Source of the DNA: Pseudo-nitzschia pungens | Taxonomy: Eukaryota > Bacillariophyta > Bacillariophyceae > Bacillariales > Bacillariaceae | Direction of reading: 5' to 3' | Assembly (NCBI GenBank): GCA_037355855.1 | Contig: CM074765.1 | Coordinates: 496,001 to 560,000 of the forward strand | Length of the DNA stretch: 64,000 nucleotides | Part shown: one piece after another, positions 1 to 13,683 of the stretch | Position numbering within the stretch: the stretch's first letter is position 1 | Layout: each line of letters starts with the position of its first letter | The notes under the pieces: generated by a model | Databases searched by the model: none | What the model was told of the DNA's origin: nothing | Seen by the model: only the letters and a program-made list of their open reading frames with translations | Made by a program: the position numbers and the translations under genes

Positions 1-2158
1 AGGCAAACCTCGATCAGGCCTTCAAGGTAGCGAAAAGCAACAAACTTCCCGATCCCGACAAAAAGAATGCCAAGGGCCTCAAGTCCAGCAAGTCCGGAAA
101 AAACATGGAAAAAGGTCTCAAATACAAACAATACAAGAAGGACAAACGCGGCAAAGGTAAGCGCAAGCATGCAACAGATCCCTAGCGGTCATCAGTGATT
201 TACTCATAATTTGATGATCACTCATTTCGATGACTTTCCTTCCTTCCTTCCTTTCTACTTCAAAAATAACAGAGGAGAAAAGAGAAATCGGTCACAAATT
301 GACCAAGAGTGGGAAGAAAGATGACAAATTTAGTTACGACCCCTACGACGCCGATGACGATACTTATGCTCTGCATGACGATGCGTTTTTCGACGCTTGG
401 TCATGGGAATGGGTCCAGGAAGACACCAGTGCCCAATCATCTCAAGGATACTACCAAGACACTACTCAGTCGACGGCGGGCGATTCTGTTACCTGGGAAG
501 AAAATAGTTTTGGTGGGATGAATGGATGGAGAGCCGGTCCCATCAATACTGCTGAATCAGAAAAGATGATGGGAAGAGCGGATCCAGTCATGGGACGCAT
601 GGACTTTGGTCAGGAGAATTCCGTCGATGGAATGCAACCAAGCAACACGAATGAATCTAGTCAACCACACGCCGTCGGGGCCCAGGCCGAAACCGCGAGC
701 TCTCAGCTGAAGTTTCCCGCTATCCAACACATGGTATTTTCTGGCCCGGTGCACCTCAAAGCTCATTCTACTACCGATGTGATTTCAATGGACCCCGAAA
801 TATTTGCCATCCTGCAGTCTGTTTTGACTCCGTATCTGCAGAAGACGATGGGACCTACCCTTCACGCCTACACCTTGGAGGTAGAATACAGTCCCTCTCA
901 CGACAAGAGTCTCGACGCCGAAACTGTGGAGACTCTGATGGAAGTCAGGTGTGCCTTCAAGGTCATCAGCGACTCTGTCGAGTCATTCAAACGCATTGAC
1001 CACGTCCAGGCATCTCGGTGGATTCACGATTATTTTGCAGGAGCCGAAATATACAAGCTCCTGACAGCCCTTCGGTCTGCCAACATTCCTATCAACGACA
1101 TTACTTTTGTCAATCAAGACTTTGAGGTAACCCCCACTGTTGCAGAGGCAAACAGCCAGATGGCACCGGGAACCACTCCCAGTTCCAAATCTTCCGAGAA
1201 GGCTTCTGGCGGTGCCATGGTTGGAATCACTCTGAGCGTTATCATGGTGGGTTTGATTTTCTTTTTGCACTACACGGGTCGCTTGCCATCAAAGGCACAA
1301 GTTGGAGAATTCAGCTTGACGGCTCGTGACTCCATTGCAAAGCATGGCGCCACAGCACGCGATTCCATTTCGAAACACGGGAAATCTGCACGCAAGTCCA
1401 TTTCGAAACACGGGAAATCTGCACGCAAGTCCATTTCCAAACGTTTTCCGTCGTCCGCAACACACAGCAACGACAAGGTCGAGGGAGGCCGCCGGAGAAC
1501 CTATTCGGGAACCTTCCGAAGGCACCCAACCGGTGGTCTGCAGAAAGCCAAGTTGCAAAAGAAACCGGCGCGATCCGAGCAATATTTGAAAGACAATGCA
1601 AGCACAACATCTTCGGCCGTTTCGTCTGCGGGAGGCATCCCACGATCCTGCAAACAGTCATCCTCTTTCAACGATATTCTCGACCAAGACGATTATTCGT
1701 TTAGCAATTTCGATGGAGAGTACGAGTCTTCCGCGTATGCTCCCTCGACCCCGAGCCGTCGGACTGTCGCCCGAGATGATGTCAGCGTGACGGATACCGT
1801 GGGGTACGACGAAACACTCCTCGGAAGAGTGAGCAAAACCGTGTCCCAAGCGGCTTACCTCATGAGTCCGGGAAGCACCAGGGTGCCAGAATCTCCGAGA
1901 ACTCCGATTCCCTCTTCGGCCCCGAGACGGATCACAGCTGCGGACATCGCTTCTCCCAGAGACATGGACAACTGGTCAATCCGAAGCTTCGAAACGAAGA
2001 CGCCAACTCGCAGATCTCCGTCCAACCATCCGTTCTACAGAGAATGGAACTCGTCCGGTCCCGCACTGCGAATGCAAAGTCCGGATGGGAAAGGCACGCA
2101 AGAGTCTCCTTCCCGGAAGACTTTGTCCATCCCTCAGTTTGGGGCACAAAAGAAATAA
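1..2158 (+). CDS. Single-pass membrane protein with basic juxtamembrane repeats (5' end outside window)
   Basis: I do not recognise the family. The visible model is exon 3-156 joined to 273-2158 (679 residues seen; the start lies upstream). The first visible exon is Lys-rich. Its own reading stops at 183-185, but a GTAAGC donor at 157 and an AACAG acceptor ending at 272 restore one phase-1 frame, with a pyrimidine tract before the acceptor, so the intron is well supported. The protein has an acidic stretch (DDDTYALHDD), a folded-looking region at about nt 720-1130, one hydrophobic segment at about nt 1210-1275, then a basic tail. Right after the membrane segment lie 11-residue repeats of the type SISKHGKSARK, two of them identical at DNA level (1364-1429). 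The tail is Ser/Arg-rich with many RxxS-like sites, suggesting phosphorylation. A membrane-anchored protein with a cytosolic basic tail is inference. Confidence 0.7.
157..272 (+). other. Spliceosomal intron, phase 1
   Basis: The 116-nt segment begins GTAAGC and ends AACAG. It has TC-rich sequence (CTTCCTTCCTTCC) before the acceptor and an in-frame stop at 183-185 that splicing removes. Joining the flanks gives a continuous Lys/Glu-rich reading frame. An ATG-like codon at 230 lies inside the intron and is unlikely to be the true start. Confidence 0.75.
1364..1429 (+). repeat. 33-nt tandem duplication coding SISKHGKSARK
   Basis: Two identical 33-nt units sit side by side, flanked by degenerate copies (DSIAKHGATAR upstream, SISKR downstream). 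They encode a strongly basic juxtamembrane repeat in the membrane protein. Confidence 0.9.
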
Positions 2159-3847
2159 TCGGGACAGAGGAAAAGCAAAGCATAGACAGAAGCAAAAAAA
2201 GTAGCAATGGATTGTTTCCACGTCCATTGAAACTGAAATCGAGAAATGTAAAATATATCTGTTAAAAGTTTTCAAACAATGCTTGGCGTAGGCATAAATA
2301 TATAGTTCCAGCTTGGAGTCTGACGGCGCAGAAAAAAGCGAGGCGACAGAAAGATGCGTCACCACCAAAGAGCGATATTCATGCGATGGATTAGGAACTG
2401 TAACGGTATATTGAATACTGATGGATGCACCATCGTCTAGAAAACGTTGGGCACATGCTCGAAACTCTAGACTGCGTAATCAAAGCCTACCTCACATCTC
2501 TAGAAACATTGGCAGGGTCGTGGTTGTAGTAGCTACGCAAAGGAAATTTATAGAACACTTAAAGTTCGGAAAGTCTCCTTTCAACAAGGTTGTCTTGTCG
2601 GCGCCTCCAAGGGGGAAAGTGGCACTTTTTCAATCAACAAACAAGCAATCATCAATCATCATCAATCAATTACCAGGAAGGGCCTGAGAACGATGCAGAC
2701 AAGAATAGTAAATCTTACGGTACTACAAAATTCTGTCGCGGTTCTACGTCCCCGACTACTAATTTCTACTGAAACCCGGGGACAGCTGATAAGAATTCTG
2801 TAGTAAGTCTTACCTGAATGCATGCTTGATACTCGTAGCCTAACCTTACTGTTTTAACCTGTACGTTACGTACGGTAGTACGAAGTAACTAATACGCGAA
2901 CAACTACTACCGTAATCTTACCGTAAGTTGCGGTAAGATCTTAAAAGGTAAGGTTTTAAATCTTACCGGTAAGGTTTTTACCGTACGAGTACCGTATGCC
3001 AAGAAAATCCGAAACAAAGAACAAACATCATTCCAACATATCATATTCATAGTACATGGTCATAATACATACGACACATAATAATATTATGATAATTAGT
3101 TGGAATCCCTAATGCCTAACTCCTACAAGTAGGTACGGGTAGTTAACTTTTTTAAGATACTCGTACCATGCAACGGCAGGCCCTGAATCCTGAATGGATG
3201 AATCATCAAAATCCAAAAAAGATCCCAGTTTGAATTTTGGTGTTTTTAGTACGTACGGTACTTTGTTCGTATGTTATTCGTACGTAATGGTTTTAAACCG
3301 TAAGATCACAACAATATAATACCAGGAAACTACGTACTACGTACGACCTGGTACGTACCGTACCGGTATACGAAGTAAGGTTTATTTACTCATCGTTTGG
3401 GAGAACTCGGGAGAGATCTTGCGCCTACCGTACAGAATTTGGGTCGTATCGCCGGAACTCAAGTTCGAACATCCACAATTGGTTCTACACTCATTGTACC
3501 CATTCTCGTGTCGACGATTATCTTATGTTTGCCCAAAAACCTGGAATCATCCATCTTCCCTGAGAGATTGAAGCAGATAGGTGCCATACTGGCTCTGAAA
3601 TTTTGACTTTCCAATAAAATAATCGCGAGGCGATGCAACCAAAACAGAGAGAACGGAACAGCGTGAAACGGAAAGATCCATCCAACCGCAAACATTTTTC
3701 TCCTTCCCAGTTGTTGCTGTTTCAAAATTCCACTTTTTGCAACAGCTTTCTTGAAGGCCATGTTGCTACATTCGAGCGACTTGGCTTTGGTAAAGTGCAC
3801 ATCCATCTGAATCTACTACAAGTAGTGCGTTAAGCAACATTTCGATC
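2159..3847. other. Intergenic region, no gene seen
   Basis: There is no convincing coding sequence. From about 2860 to 3010 and 3240 to 3390 it is rich in short words such as TACCGTACG, TACGAAGTAA and GGTAAGGTTTT, which recur in other intergenic parts of this window. The last few hundred bases would hold the promoter of the giant gene at 3848. Confidence 0.7.
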
Positions 3848-6800
3848 ATGAGTTTCCCCTTTTTCGACGAGGCGTTTCCCACGCTTTTCAACCCAATGGT
3901 CGTCCCGGATGGCCATCGTCGCAAGGAAAGCGATGCCGTTTTGGCTTGCTTTTCAAAATTTTTGGAAACTGCCTCGACGGAGGATGAAAAAAATCGTTGG
4001 TTGTTCCCGACGGAGAATACTTTGCTGCAGGAGAGACACGAGCAAGGAGTCTGGTGTCCGATGGTTGCTCATGTGCTGAAAAGCATGCGTAAATTGTCGG
4101 AATCCTTTTGCGCATTGCACGCCGGTGAAACAATCGCTGGGAATGATTTCAGAAGCAGAGACGGCTTGACCCCTACTCTGATTCATGAAAGTCTGAAAGG
4201 ATTGGAGCTTGGCGGATATTGGGGCATGTGGGTGCCCTCGCAGAATGGCGTTTTGTTGGTGCACCGCACAGTCAAGGACGAAAACAACGAGGATATCGCT
4301 CGTGTTTATGCTTGGGAAGCCCAAGCTTCAAATCACGAAGTGATGGGACGAAATCAATCGGTCCGCCAGAAATGTCCACGTTCTGCGACGTCAGTTCCGT
4401 GGAATCGATTTCAACAGCCTTCGGTTGCCGAGTGTCTCTGGGAATTGGCAGCAACGGAGACGCCGGACAAGGCAGTTCCCAAGTCGCGCAAGTCAAGAGA
4501 AGCAGTTAAGGAAACTCGCGACGTTGTGAATCCAATGTATCTTATCGAGTTCTTTCTCGCAGCACTGGGAGGCGATGCAATTCCCACTAATACGATTCGC
4601 GGTGTGCACAAAAAGATGAAGGATCAAGTCGTATACTCTGGTGGAGAATTGCCATGGCGCCGGGCTCCTTTGTGGGCAGCTCTCAAGAGCCTTTTGCATG
4701 TTGTTTGTGTCATGGAAACCACAAAGGTTATGGCATCGGGTATCAATCGAGCAGGAGAAGTCATCTATAAGGTTGTGGTCCAAAACTTCCTTGCATTCTG
4801 CTTGGACAATTCAAGTGAACCTTCAGTATCGTCTAATGTAGAAGCTGTTCGGAAAATTGTTCGACGTCTTGCGAAGGTCGAACATATTCTCGAAAACCCC
4901 TGGGAGAAGCATCGATTTTTCCAAGCGAGTAGTGACACTTGCGCCATGGTGATTCGATCAAAGACTGATGTCTGTGAACGTGACTGGAAGAAGAAGTGCA
5001 ACGAACCAGTAATATGTTCTGTAGAGCTTGACAAAATCTGTCCCGAGAAGGATATCACTCACCAGCTCAGATCTTCCCGTCCTATCTTGACGAAGCTGCT
5101 CGAATTGAAAGAGAACATTTATCGGCTGGAAAATTCACAGAAGATACCAAACCCTGTCGGTCGCAACTTCTTGATTGGTCGAGAGATGAGCGATCAATTG
5201 CTTAAGGAACACAGAGATGAAATACTTAAGGCGTTTGAAAACTGGGAAAAAAATCCACAGGATATTGTCGGTCACTTAATTGACGTTGCTACTAATGTAT
5301 CCAGTCTTTTCATGGATATCCGATCCAAAAGGCGTCAATTCGATTTGAATGAAGCCAATTCCCTTGTCCCACAACTGACGGAGCTCCTGGATTCCTATAG
5401 TACAATTGGACTCAAACTATATGATTCAGATCCTCGAGGTTGTGGCGAGATAGTCATCATTTCACTGTCGATGGTTATAGTTGTGGACATGATCGCATGT
5501 GCACATTTCCCGATCTTGAAGGAACCACAAGTTAGGAATCGATCCCGAGTTCTTGCAGTACGTTTTTGCACCAACCGTGGCGAATAAGAAGATGCTATGC
5601 GAGATTGAAAATTACATTAATGAAAGAAACACTCCTGATTTTCCAAGCAGCGTCGAAAAAGATCGATCGAGTAGGAGCCTGAGTGTTCGCTTTGCATCGC
5701 AAAACGCAAGTATGAGAGCCACCTTGGAACAGATCCAAGAAAGATGTCGATCGAACCAGCGAGAAAAGGAACGGGAGTTTGAACGAAAAAGAGAGAGGTA
5801 CAACGATCTCCAGTTGAAGATACAAAGACAGGGGGCATGTTCTTGTTATTGTTCTTACGATTCTAGGGGCTATCTTCGGAATCGGGTCAGATGCAAAAGA
5901 TGCCTTCTCGATGAAGAGGCCAAATATATCACGCTCACCTTCTACGAGAAGTTGCTACCTCCAAGTCACATTCAACAGCTTGCTGTTGTTTTCGAACTCG
6001 AGCAGCCATATCTACTTGTTGCTCAAAGAGCTACAATTCTTTTCTTGAATGAAAAAATAAGTAAAATGAAATGGTATGTCAAATCTGATCATTATTCATG
6101 GTCTCAAGAATCAAGACTGAATCAATGGTCAAGAACAAAAACCGCGCCGTTGGTTAGGTGTGAATTGGGATCGATTAGAAAGAAGTTTTCCCAAAGTCAC
6201 TATTCTCATTCAAATCATGTTACACAGCACCAATCTTTCATAGTGAATCATGATTATGAAACACTTCTGGTGGGCCCTCATGGCATTGCAAATGAAAACA
6301 TAACGTGGATTATCAAACCAAACCTTTGCTCAATTGAGCTGAAAAGCACGTCCCGTTACAAAAACTTGGAGTTTTTTTTCAATTCGTTCTCTCACAGTGA
6401 AAACGAAATTATTGCATTCAAGAGCGAGGCTTCCGAGGACCTCACATTAAACGAGTTCGAGAGAGTAGGCACGCTTCGTGCTGGTCCAAATCACCAGTTA
6501 ATTCGTTTATCTTCTTGCTTCGCACAGGAAGATATTGATCTAAAGAGGGAAGAAATTGTTTCTTTGATTTCTTCTACTCTTTGGCAAGCAGGACCCACGT
6601 CAACATTGAATGAGATTCTTTCAAATTTGGATGGAAGATATCAAGCTCATTCCCGGTGGCACCGACAGCAGTCTGAAATTCTACAAGACCCAAATTTTGT
6701 GGTGGATTTCTGTCTTAGCTTGAACGCTACCCTTGATGGATGCTCAAGCAACTGGGCAAACACAAACATTTTACTGAATGTCACCCATATTGCAATGTGC

Positions 6801-9800
6801 GTCAATGAACATGTTTACGAATACTGCACCTCATACAAAGCGAAGATTCGAGATAATGTCGTCAATGTTGTCAACAAATGCCGGAGAATAGCCCAACAAT
6901 GGATTAAAAAGCTTACCGAAGCCTTCGATTTATCGATAAATGACAGTGAAAAACAGGAATTACGATCGAGAATTGCATTCGTCGCTGCCACTGGTTCCTT
7001 GACCTTTGCTGATTCGGATGCTCTCCTCTCCAAAAAAAGCGATGTCGCAATCTGGATATATTTCCGAACAACGTTCAGCGCAATTTTCTCACCTGCCGAG
7101 ATGAAAAAGCAATCGCACCGCCGCAAACTCTTCTTTCACGCTTTTGCTGTTGCTGAAAGTATTGAACAACGTCTGCTCGCTGTGCTTAATCATGACAAAT
7201 CGGGTTTAACCACATTTTTTGAGCTATATTGGGGTACGAAAGAGAGTAACCTAAATTGGATGCAATACGAGGCCCGGCGATGGTTTCATGTAGATCACGC
7301 GGGTTTTACATTGCAGGTTGAAATCATCACGGGTGAAGTTCTTGTAAACGGAATGCCACCGAAGAATCTACCACGATCGATAACCTCTCATGAGACATTT
7401 TGTCGTCTTTTCGGGAAAGCCACCTTTATGGTGAAGACAATAGGAAACCGCGGATACCGGACGTCATCAAAAGTGAATGGTTTCTTCTATGAATTTTATC
7501 CGCCTCTTGAAACTAGACTCAACAATGCACCTGTGATAGTTAAAGAAAGCGAAGGGTTACGTGCAATTCTTGTTCCCTGGTTTTTCTTCCAAAGTGACCT
7601 ACCAGTGGAACTTGTGAATGACTATACTCACTGGTTTATTACAGCTTCGCCGTGCCCACAAATAAACGAATGTTGTGTCTATTTCTGCCCGAAGAGTCAT
7701 AAAATGGAGATTCCTTCATCCGGAACAAATATCCACCATCATTTTATCCGTACCTCTTTGTTCAAGTTGGATTGTCGTCAGCTTTCCGTATCCGAGATGA
7801 AATCTGAAAATTACTTAATCGACATCCAAAGTGAGACTTTCAAAGAACTATTTACGAAAGTCTTAACAAGGTTGTCGCCAGCCAGCAGAATTCATTTATC
7901 AGTTTCTCAGACTATTGGAGACAATATACAAATCAGAATACCAGTTATGCAGAATATTCGATTCACATTGGATCGGAGAACGGGTTGTATTCACTCAAGC
8001 GACTTCCGAGGCCTACAGGTTTCTAAGAATCAAAATTTTGGAGCTCTTCTTGGAATGAAACATGGACTGCTTCTGGAAGGTAAATTACATTCGGAAAACA
8101 GAATCTTTCTATGTCCACATGGTAAGGTAACACGCAACGTGGATGGATCGGTGGCAATCGGTGTCGAAAATCTTCGGTCGCCTACTTTCTTTCGATTCGA
8201 GATTCGACCTGAGCTGAAGATTCTTCGTTCATGTACTAAGGAGAGAATTGCAAGCTTATTTCTTGCACACCTTCATGCGAGTTCATCTGGAATTTTCGTT
8301 GATCCCTTTACACGCACAACTGGCACCCAGAGAGCACTTACAATTTTACGTTCTGGTCACTGCGCTGGGAACCTGATAAACTGCTTGGACGAAGGAGAAA
8401 TCAAAGAGTCGCTGTTGAACGAATCTCAGATTCTCACCGAGATTGCGTCTATATCCTACGTGCGAGAAAATTACCACGACATGGAAATGAATAACGCCTC
8501 TTCGTCAAGTTATGATGCACTTTGTGCAAGTTCTGTTTTTGCTTTTATTGCAAAAATTCGGCTTGATGACGTAGAGGATGCGTTGAAGGCGATTAGTGGT
8601 GTCATCCGGCGAGATTGCAGAAGAGAAGAACTGAATTGCATTAGTGCTAGAACATCAGCATTATCTTGTCGAGCCTACACCCAAAACCATGAGACATATG
8701 CAAAAGATTCCATGTTGAATCAAGAAGAAGAGGAGAAAATATTCGGAAACACAATCTCGAATGATGCATCGGTCCTTCCTTTTAAGAGCGGATTCAACGC
8801 TGAAACCATATCATTTGCGCAAAATCTTGCATTTGTGTTACACAATCGCTGCTCAATCCAAACCAACATATGTTCTCTTTCGGACCTGCTTTGTTCATGG
8901 AGTGTTGATTCTCTACAAGGAATTACAAATCAAGCGACTTTGCGTGGAGGACCAATGCAATCTTTTGGTTCCTTGTTTCCTCCGTTAGCTTCCCGAAAGT
9001 TGGATTTCCATCATATCTGGCTAAATCTTTATGATGTTTGCAGAACCCAGATCAAACATGATCCAGATAGGAGAACATCCTTGTCATTTCTTATGGCGTG
9101 GGTTTTGACTGAATTCCCAGACAAGAAGGCTTTCTTGGAGCAACTGTCGCTCGTCACATATGACCCAAATTCGTTTCCTTTGAAGGAAGAGTTTGATGTT
9201 CAGAGCGGATACATTAAGCCACACGAAAAAGACTATTGCCATTCTGATGTGCGCGGGGTTATCGATTCTTGCTTCACGACATTTGACGAAAGCCCACCTG
9301 AGCGATCTCATGAGAACATGCTATGGAGACAGAGGCGGGATCATCACAACGATATCCGTCGAAACGAAATGAACAAATTAGAGCATGAGATTCAATCCCA
9401 GTGGCAAAATGGTGATAGTTCAATCCATGTTTCGACTAATTTTTCGCTTCTGCATTCTGGGTCAAAAAATGCGCTTGTAAATGATATCAACCATCTCTTT
9501 GACAGATGGAGAAAAGCGGGAAGGCTTCACGACTTTCTTACGAAGGTGATGGAAAAAATGCGAGAAATTCAAACAAGCAATCAAGGCTTCTTCGTACCAT
9601 TGGATTATGACAATGCTGTTGATCTCAGTAGTCTCAGGGAGAGCTTTGTATTACCGACAGCTCCTAACAACCTAAGTGGACAGGAAGTAAAGAGTGCCGC
9701 CCAACATTTTCTCAGGGGCATAAAGCCGTTTACATTTGAGTTCGAACCGTCGCGCTCGAATGGAAAACCCAATGTTTTATCATTTCTAGAGAAAAGCAGT

Positions 9801-12800
9801 TTTCTGAAAAGCCACCCGGAGTATCAGCAAGTGTGGGATGCTCTAGTTCAACCGCTTCAGAAAAGCTGGTCTCTCGCCTGTAATGATGAGGGTCATTCAC
9901 GCGAGACCCTTGAATCTCATCGATATGTGATTGAGACGCAGCTGAAAAGATACGCCGAAAGGGCACAAGATTGTTATTCGAAGTGCGATCAATATATCAC
10001 TGACGTTTACCGACAGGAAAGAAGACAGAATGTTGTCGTTCAACTACAAAATAGAGTTGGCCTTTGGAATAGTACAAGTCCCTACGACTTGATTCTACAA
10101 TGCTTAGGGCATCCGATTGGAAAACAAATGCAGCAAGAATTACTCTCGTTTGCCATTTCTATCAAGCATGTACAGAGAGCACGTCGATGTCTACGTCTTC
10201 TTCTTTGTGAAAAAAACTCGGGGCTTCGAAAGCATCTCTTGAGTGATTTATCGATTCGGTTTTTGGATTCGATCCCAGGATTGAATGTTGCCTGGAGTGC
10301 GTATGATCACCCGGAGTTCTTGCTCTTCGAAATCGATAATGACATTGGTGTAAGAGACATACAAGCCGAAGTAGCCTTCGAAATTTTGAAAGAAAATCAT
10401 GACAATATTGAAAATACAAGGAATCGTTTAATGCAACTCAATATGGGAGAAGGGAAAACAGCAGTAATAATGCCTTTAGTGTTGGCACGTGCTGCTCGTG
10501 GAGATAAATTGGTTCGAGCCACCGTTCTCTCTTCACTCTACAGAACAAATACTAGTGATTGGCAATACAAACTAGGGGGGATTCTGAACCGTCGTGTCTA
10601 CCCCATGATCTGTCGACGTGACGTACCGATCGGGACAGTCGAAGCCAGTGATATGCTCCAAAAGTGCATAATGATAAGAGAAAAAAAACACGTGATTGTT
10701 ACAGTGCCCGAGCATCGACTGTCGCTCGAGAACAAAGCTCTCGAGCTAGCGTCGGACCTTGCAACTTGCGCTGATTTGGATGCAAGCAAAGGTTTACATA
10801 AAGTAGTGGGATATATCTGGAAGAACGCTCGTGAGTTTCTCGATGAATCCGATGAAATCCTTTCTCCCAAGTATCAGCTTATCTATACATTAGGGTCCCC
10901 TTGCGATATGGAAGGAGCGCAACTACGATGGGAAACTCATTCTTGCATTTATGAGTCTATTAATCGCCATGCTTCATCTTTGATTCAAGAATTTGGTACA
11001 GACACAATCGAGTTGGGGAAGCTTTCATCACCTGAACGGAAATCTGAATACATCGGGTTTCGGCTCATTGAAGGATCACCCCAATGCGACGAGGCATACA
11101 ATAAAATTAAGAAAAATATAGTGGATGATGTTCTTAGTGGCGAAACAAACTTGAAAATTCACTTGAGGCGCGAAGAAAAACAAAAATGGGAAATCTGTGT
11201 CCTGGGCAAAGGAAATGGAAGTGATGTGGACGATCTGCCAGCCTACGCAAAAGTGCTTGCTCTGTGTTTGCGAGGGATGCTTGAACATGATGTTTTGAAG
11301 ATTGCTCTATTCAAGCGATGGCGAGTTCAGTACGGGAACCACCCAACACGGAAACGATTCGATATGGCTGTTCCATATCGGGCAAAAGATGTCGCTGCCG
11401 AGCGAACCGAGTATGGCCATCCAGATGTTGCGCTCTCCTTAACTTTTGCGCATTATTTCCAAAATGGCCTTCAGGAAGAACAGTTGCGCAATGTGTTTGA
11501 GAAATTGCAACGTATGAGGGAACCTGATGCAAAGGCGGAATATAATAGCTGGGTTGCTGATATATCAGAGGAAGTGGAAGGGATTGGATCGTACGATGGA
11601 GTAAATATGGACGATGTTGCTTTGTTTAAATCTAAACTCTTCCCTACCTTCCGAAAGAACATGCGGGTTATTCGATTCTGGCTTGTCAACCTCATTCTTC
11701 CAGTTCAGGCAAAACAGTTCCCTAGAAAGCTTTCATCAACAGCACCTGAACTATGTCGAAGTCCTCGACTTGGGAGTCATTGGGCTGCCGTGACAACTGG
11801 TTTCTCAGGCACAGACGATCTTAGCCTCCTCTTGCCACCCACGATCGTGCAGAAAAACATCAAAAAGTTGATCAAGACGAATGGCGTGCAACTTCGTAAT
11901 TTATTACGTGCAGAGAATAACCAATATTTCTATCTCGTTGACGATGATACAACGAGTGAGATCATAAATCAGATTCTCGACATGAAACCAGGGAAGCCTT
12001 GCATAGACGTTGTTCTTGATGCAGGAGCCCTCGTGCTTCAGAAGTCAAATCGCGCTTTTGTCAAAGCGTGGCTCGAAAAGCGTCCAGATATGGAGGCTGG
12101 TGCCTTTTTTGAAGGGAGCACTATCTTTGTGCTAAGGAACGATGATGTCCTGATGCACTTCGATTCCTCCCCATATTGTACTCATATGTCAAAGTGTCTA
12201 CTATACTTGGATGAGATCCACACGCGTGGGTCTGATTTTCGCCTCCCTTCGACCACCAGAGCACTCCTCACTTTGGGAAAAGGTATGCAAAAAGATAAGT
12301 TTGTCCAGGCATGTATGCGAATGCGACAACTTGGACATGGACAAAGTATAACGTTCGTAGCATCGCGCGAAGTGCATCGTGTCCTGGAAACAGATTTCTG
12401 TTTGACAAGAAGAGACAATGAGTTGGGATACATATCTGCCATATTGGAATGGACGATATCCAATTCCGTGAAACAAATTTGCGATTACATGCCATATTTT
12501 GTGGATCAAATGCGAACAACATTTAAAAAGTCCATTGCATACAACAAATTTTTTGAGCAGGGCGGTTCATGCTTAAAATCTCTGGTGGTAGATTGCGTGG
12601 AAGATGAGATTTTGGAGCTCATGCAGCTCTATGGTCATGAGTGTGGAAATGATTCGTTGCCAAATATTACTGATCGCCGCTTGGGGAAGCGTTGGAGGGA
12701 TGGTATCTCCTGTTGAATTAGTCAATGAAGTAAGAAGGAAAATCAGGCGTCTAGCACCGCATCTTCGGGTACCGTGCCGACTGCTTGATGAAGAACAAGA

Positions 12801-13683
12801 GCGAGAACTAGAACAAGAGTTGGAAGAAGAGATTAACATCGAACGCCCTCCCCCCGCTAAACCACTCAAACCAAGATTCTCAACCAATCTTCTACTAATA
12901 CTCCGATTAGCGAGGGATAAACCCGAGGCGTTTCCCAAGCTATGCCAGAAACATTTCAAGCCACTGAGCAGCATCTTTCGTGAAACTTCTTTTTGGGAAA
13001 CGCCGATTGGAAATCAGTTGATCGAAACAGACGATGTGTTCGTAACGGAGGACTTTGTGAACACGATCGAGGGCAAGGCCGACAAGGACCTTTTACATGA
13101 AAAACATCCGCTGGTACTTGCGATGGGGAACTCCGCAAAACATGTCTTTTGTTGTCATCTCCAATTTCGAAGCCGAGAAACTATCAAATCTCTTAGCTTC
13201 AACAATTCAACAGAACCGAGATCGATTTCCCTCTCTGTACGCATTTGCTCCCATCACGCGACTACACCAGCGGAAGTGGTTTCTTCCCTCCATCCTCGTG
13301 TGATCCGCCGGTTGTTGTCCATGTTTTCGCCGGCAGTATCCACGCAGACGAAGTCCTTCTGACGAAAATCCGCAACTACTTGTCGGTTTTCCCGCGACCA
13401 ATAACTCCGAGGGGCAGGGACAAGCTGGGACAAATTGTTCGACGACGGAGCTATCCAACGCGATGGCTTCGTGCCTCCGGAACACCGTCGAAAGGTGGAC
13501 GAGGAATCGAGCAATAATGATTTCGATGGGACAAGCATTACTCCGTTTCGTCGGAGTCCGGTCAGCTCCCTGAAACGTTTTTTGGCGGATTCCCGAAACC
13601 TCGGATCGGAGCTGCCAACGTCGTCTGTCGGTAAGCTTTTGGGGGCTTCCAAGCTGGAGTCTTGCTTCAAAGACGAGGAATAA
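3848..13683 (+). CDS. Giant DUF6606/DUF3638/DUF3645 helicase-like protein, with five +1 frame changes
   Basis: This is a member of the very large protein family seen in fungi and other eukaryotes with DUF6606, DUF3638 and DUF3645; its function is unknown. Removing one base at each frame change gives 3,276 residues, close to the roughly 3,000 of relatives. Recognisable in order are the DUF6606-like LPWRRAPLW motif (about residue 270), a Cys motif CSCYC...CKRC (about 670-700), the Walker-A-like NMGEGKTAV followed by GDKLVRATV (about 2,200), DUF3645 AVPYRAKDV and YGHPDVALSLT (about 2,505-2,530), Walker-B-like LDEIHTRGSDFRLP (about 2,785), motif-VI-like CMRMRQLGHGQ (about 2,820), and a C-terminal DEEQEREL, LYAFAP, SPVSSLK series. 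The frame shifts near 5526, between 12660 and 12716, near 13090, between 13270 and 13303, and near 13405-13445. No other stop breaks the 7 kb central frame. It may be an intact gene with assembly insertions, a decaying gene, or a frameshifting gene. Confidence 0.85.

Noticed and set aside
230..272. ATG-initiated start of the first gene at 230
   Set aside because: The codon lies in what looks like an intron; GT-AG splicing 157-272 joins the upstream exon in frame.
5531..5558. A 28-nt mini-intron (GTTAGG...TTGCAG) explaining the first frame change in the giant gene
   Set aside because: Phase fits, but it would delete DPEFLQ, which matches the family pattern, and it is far shorter than other introns here.
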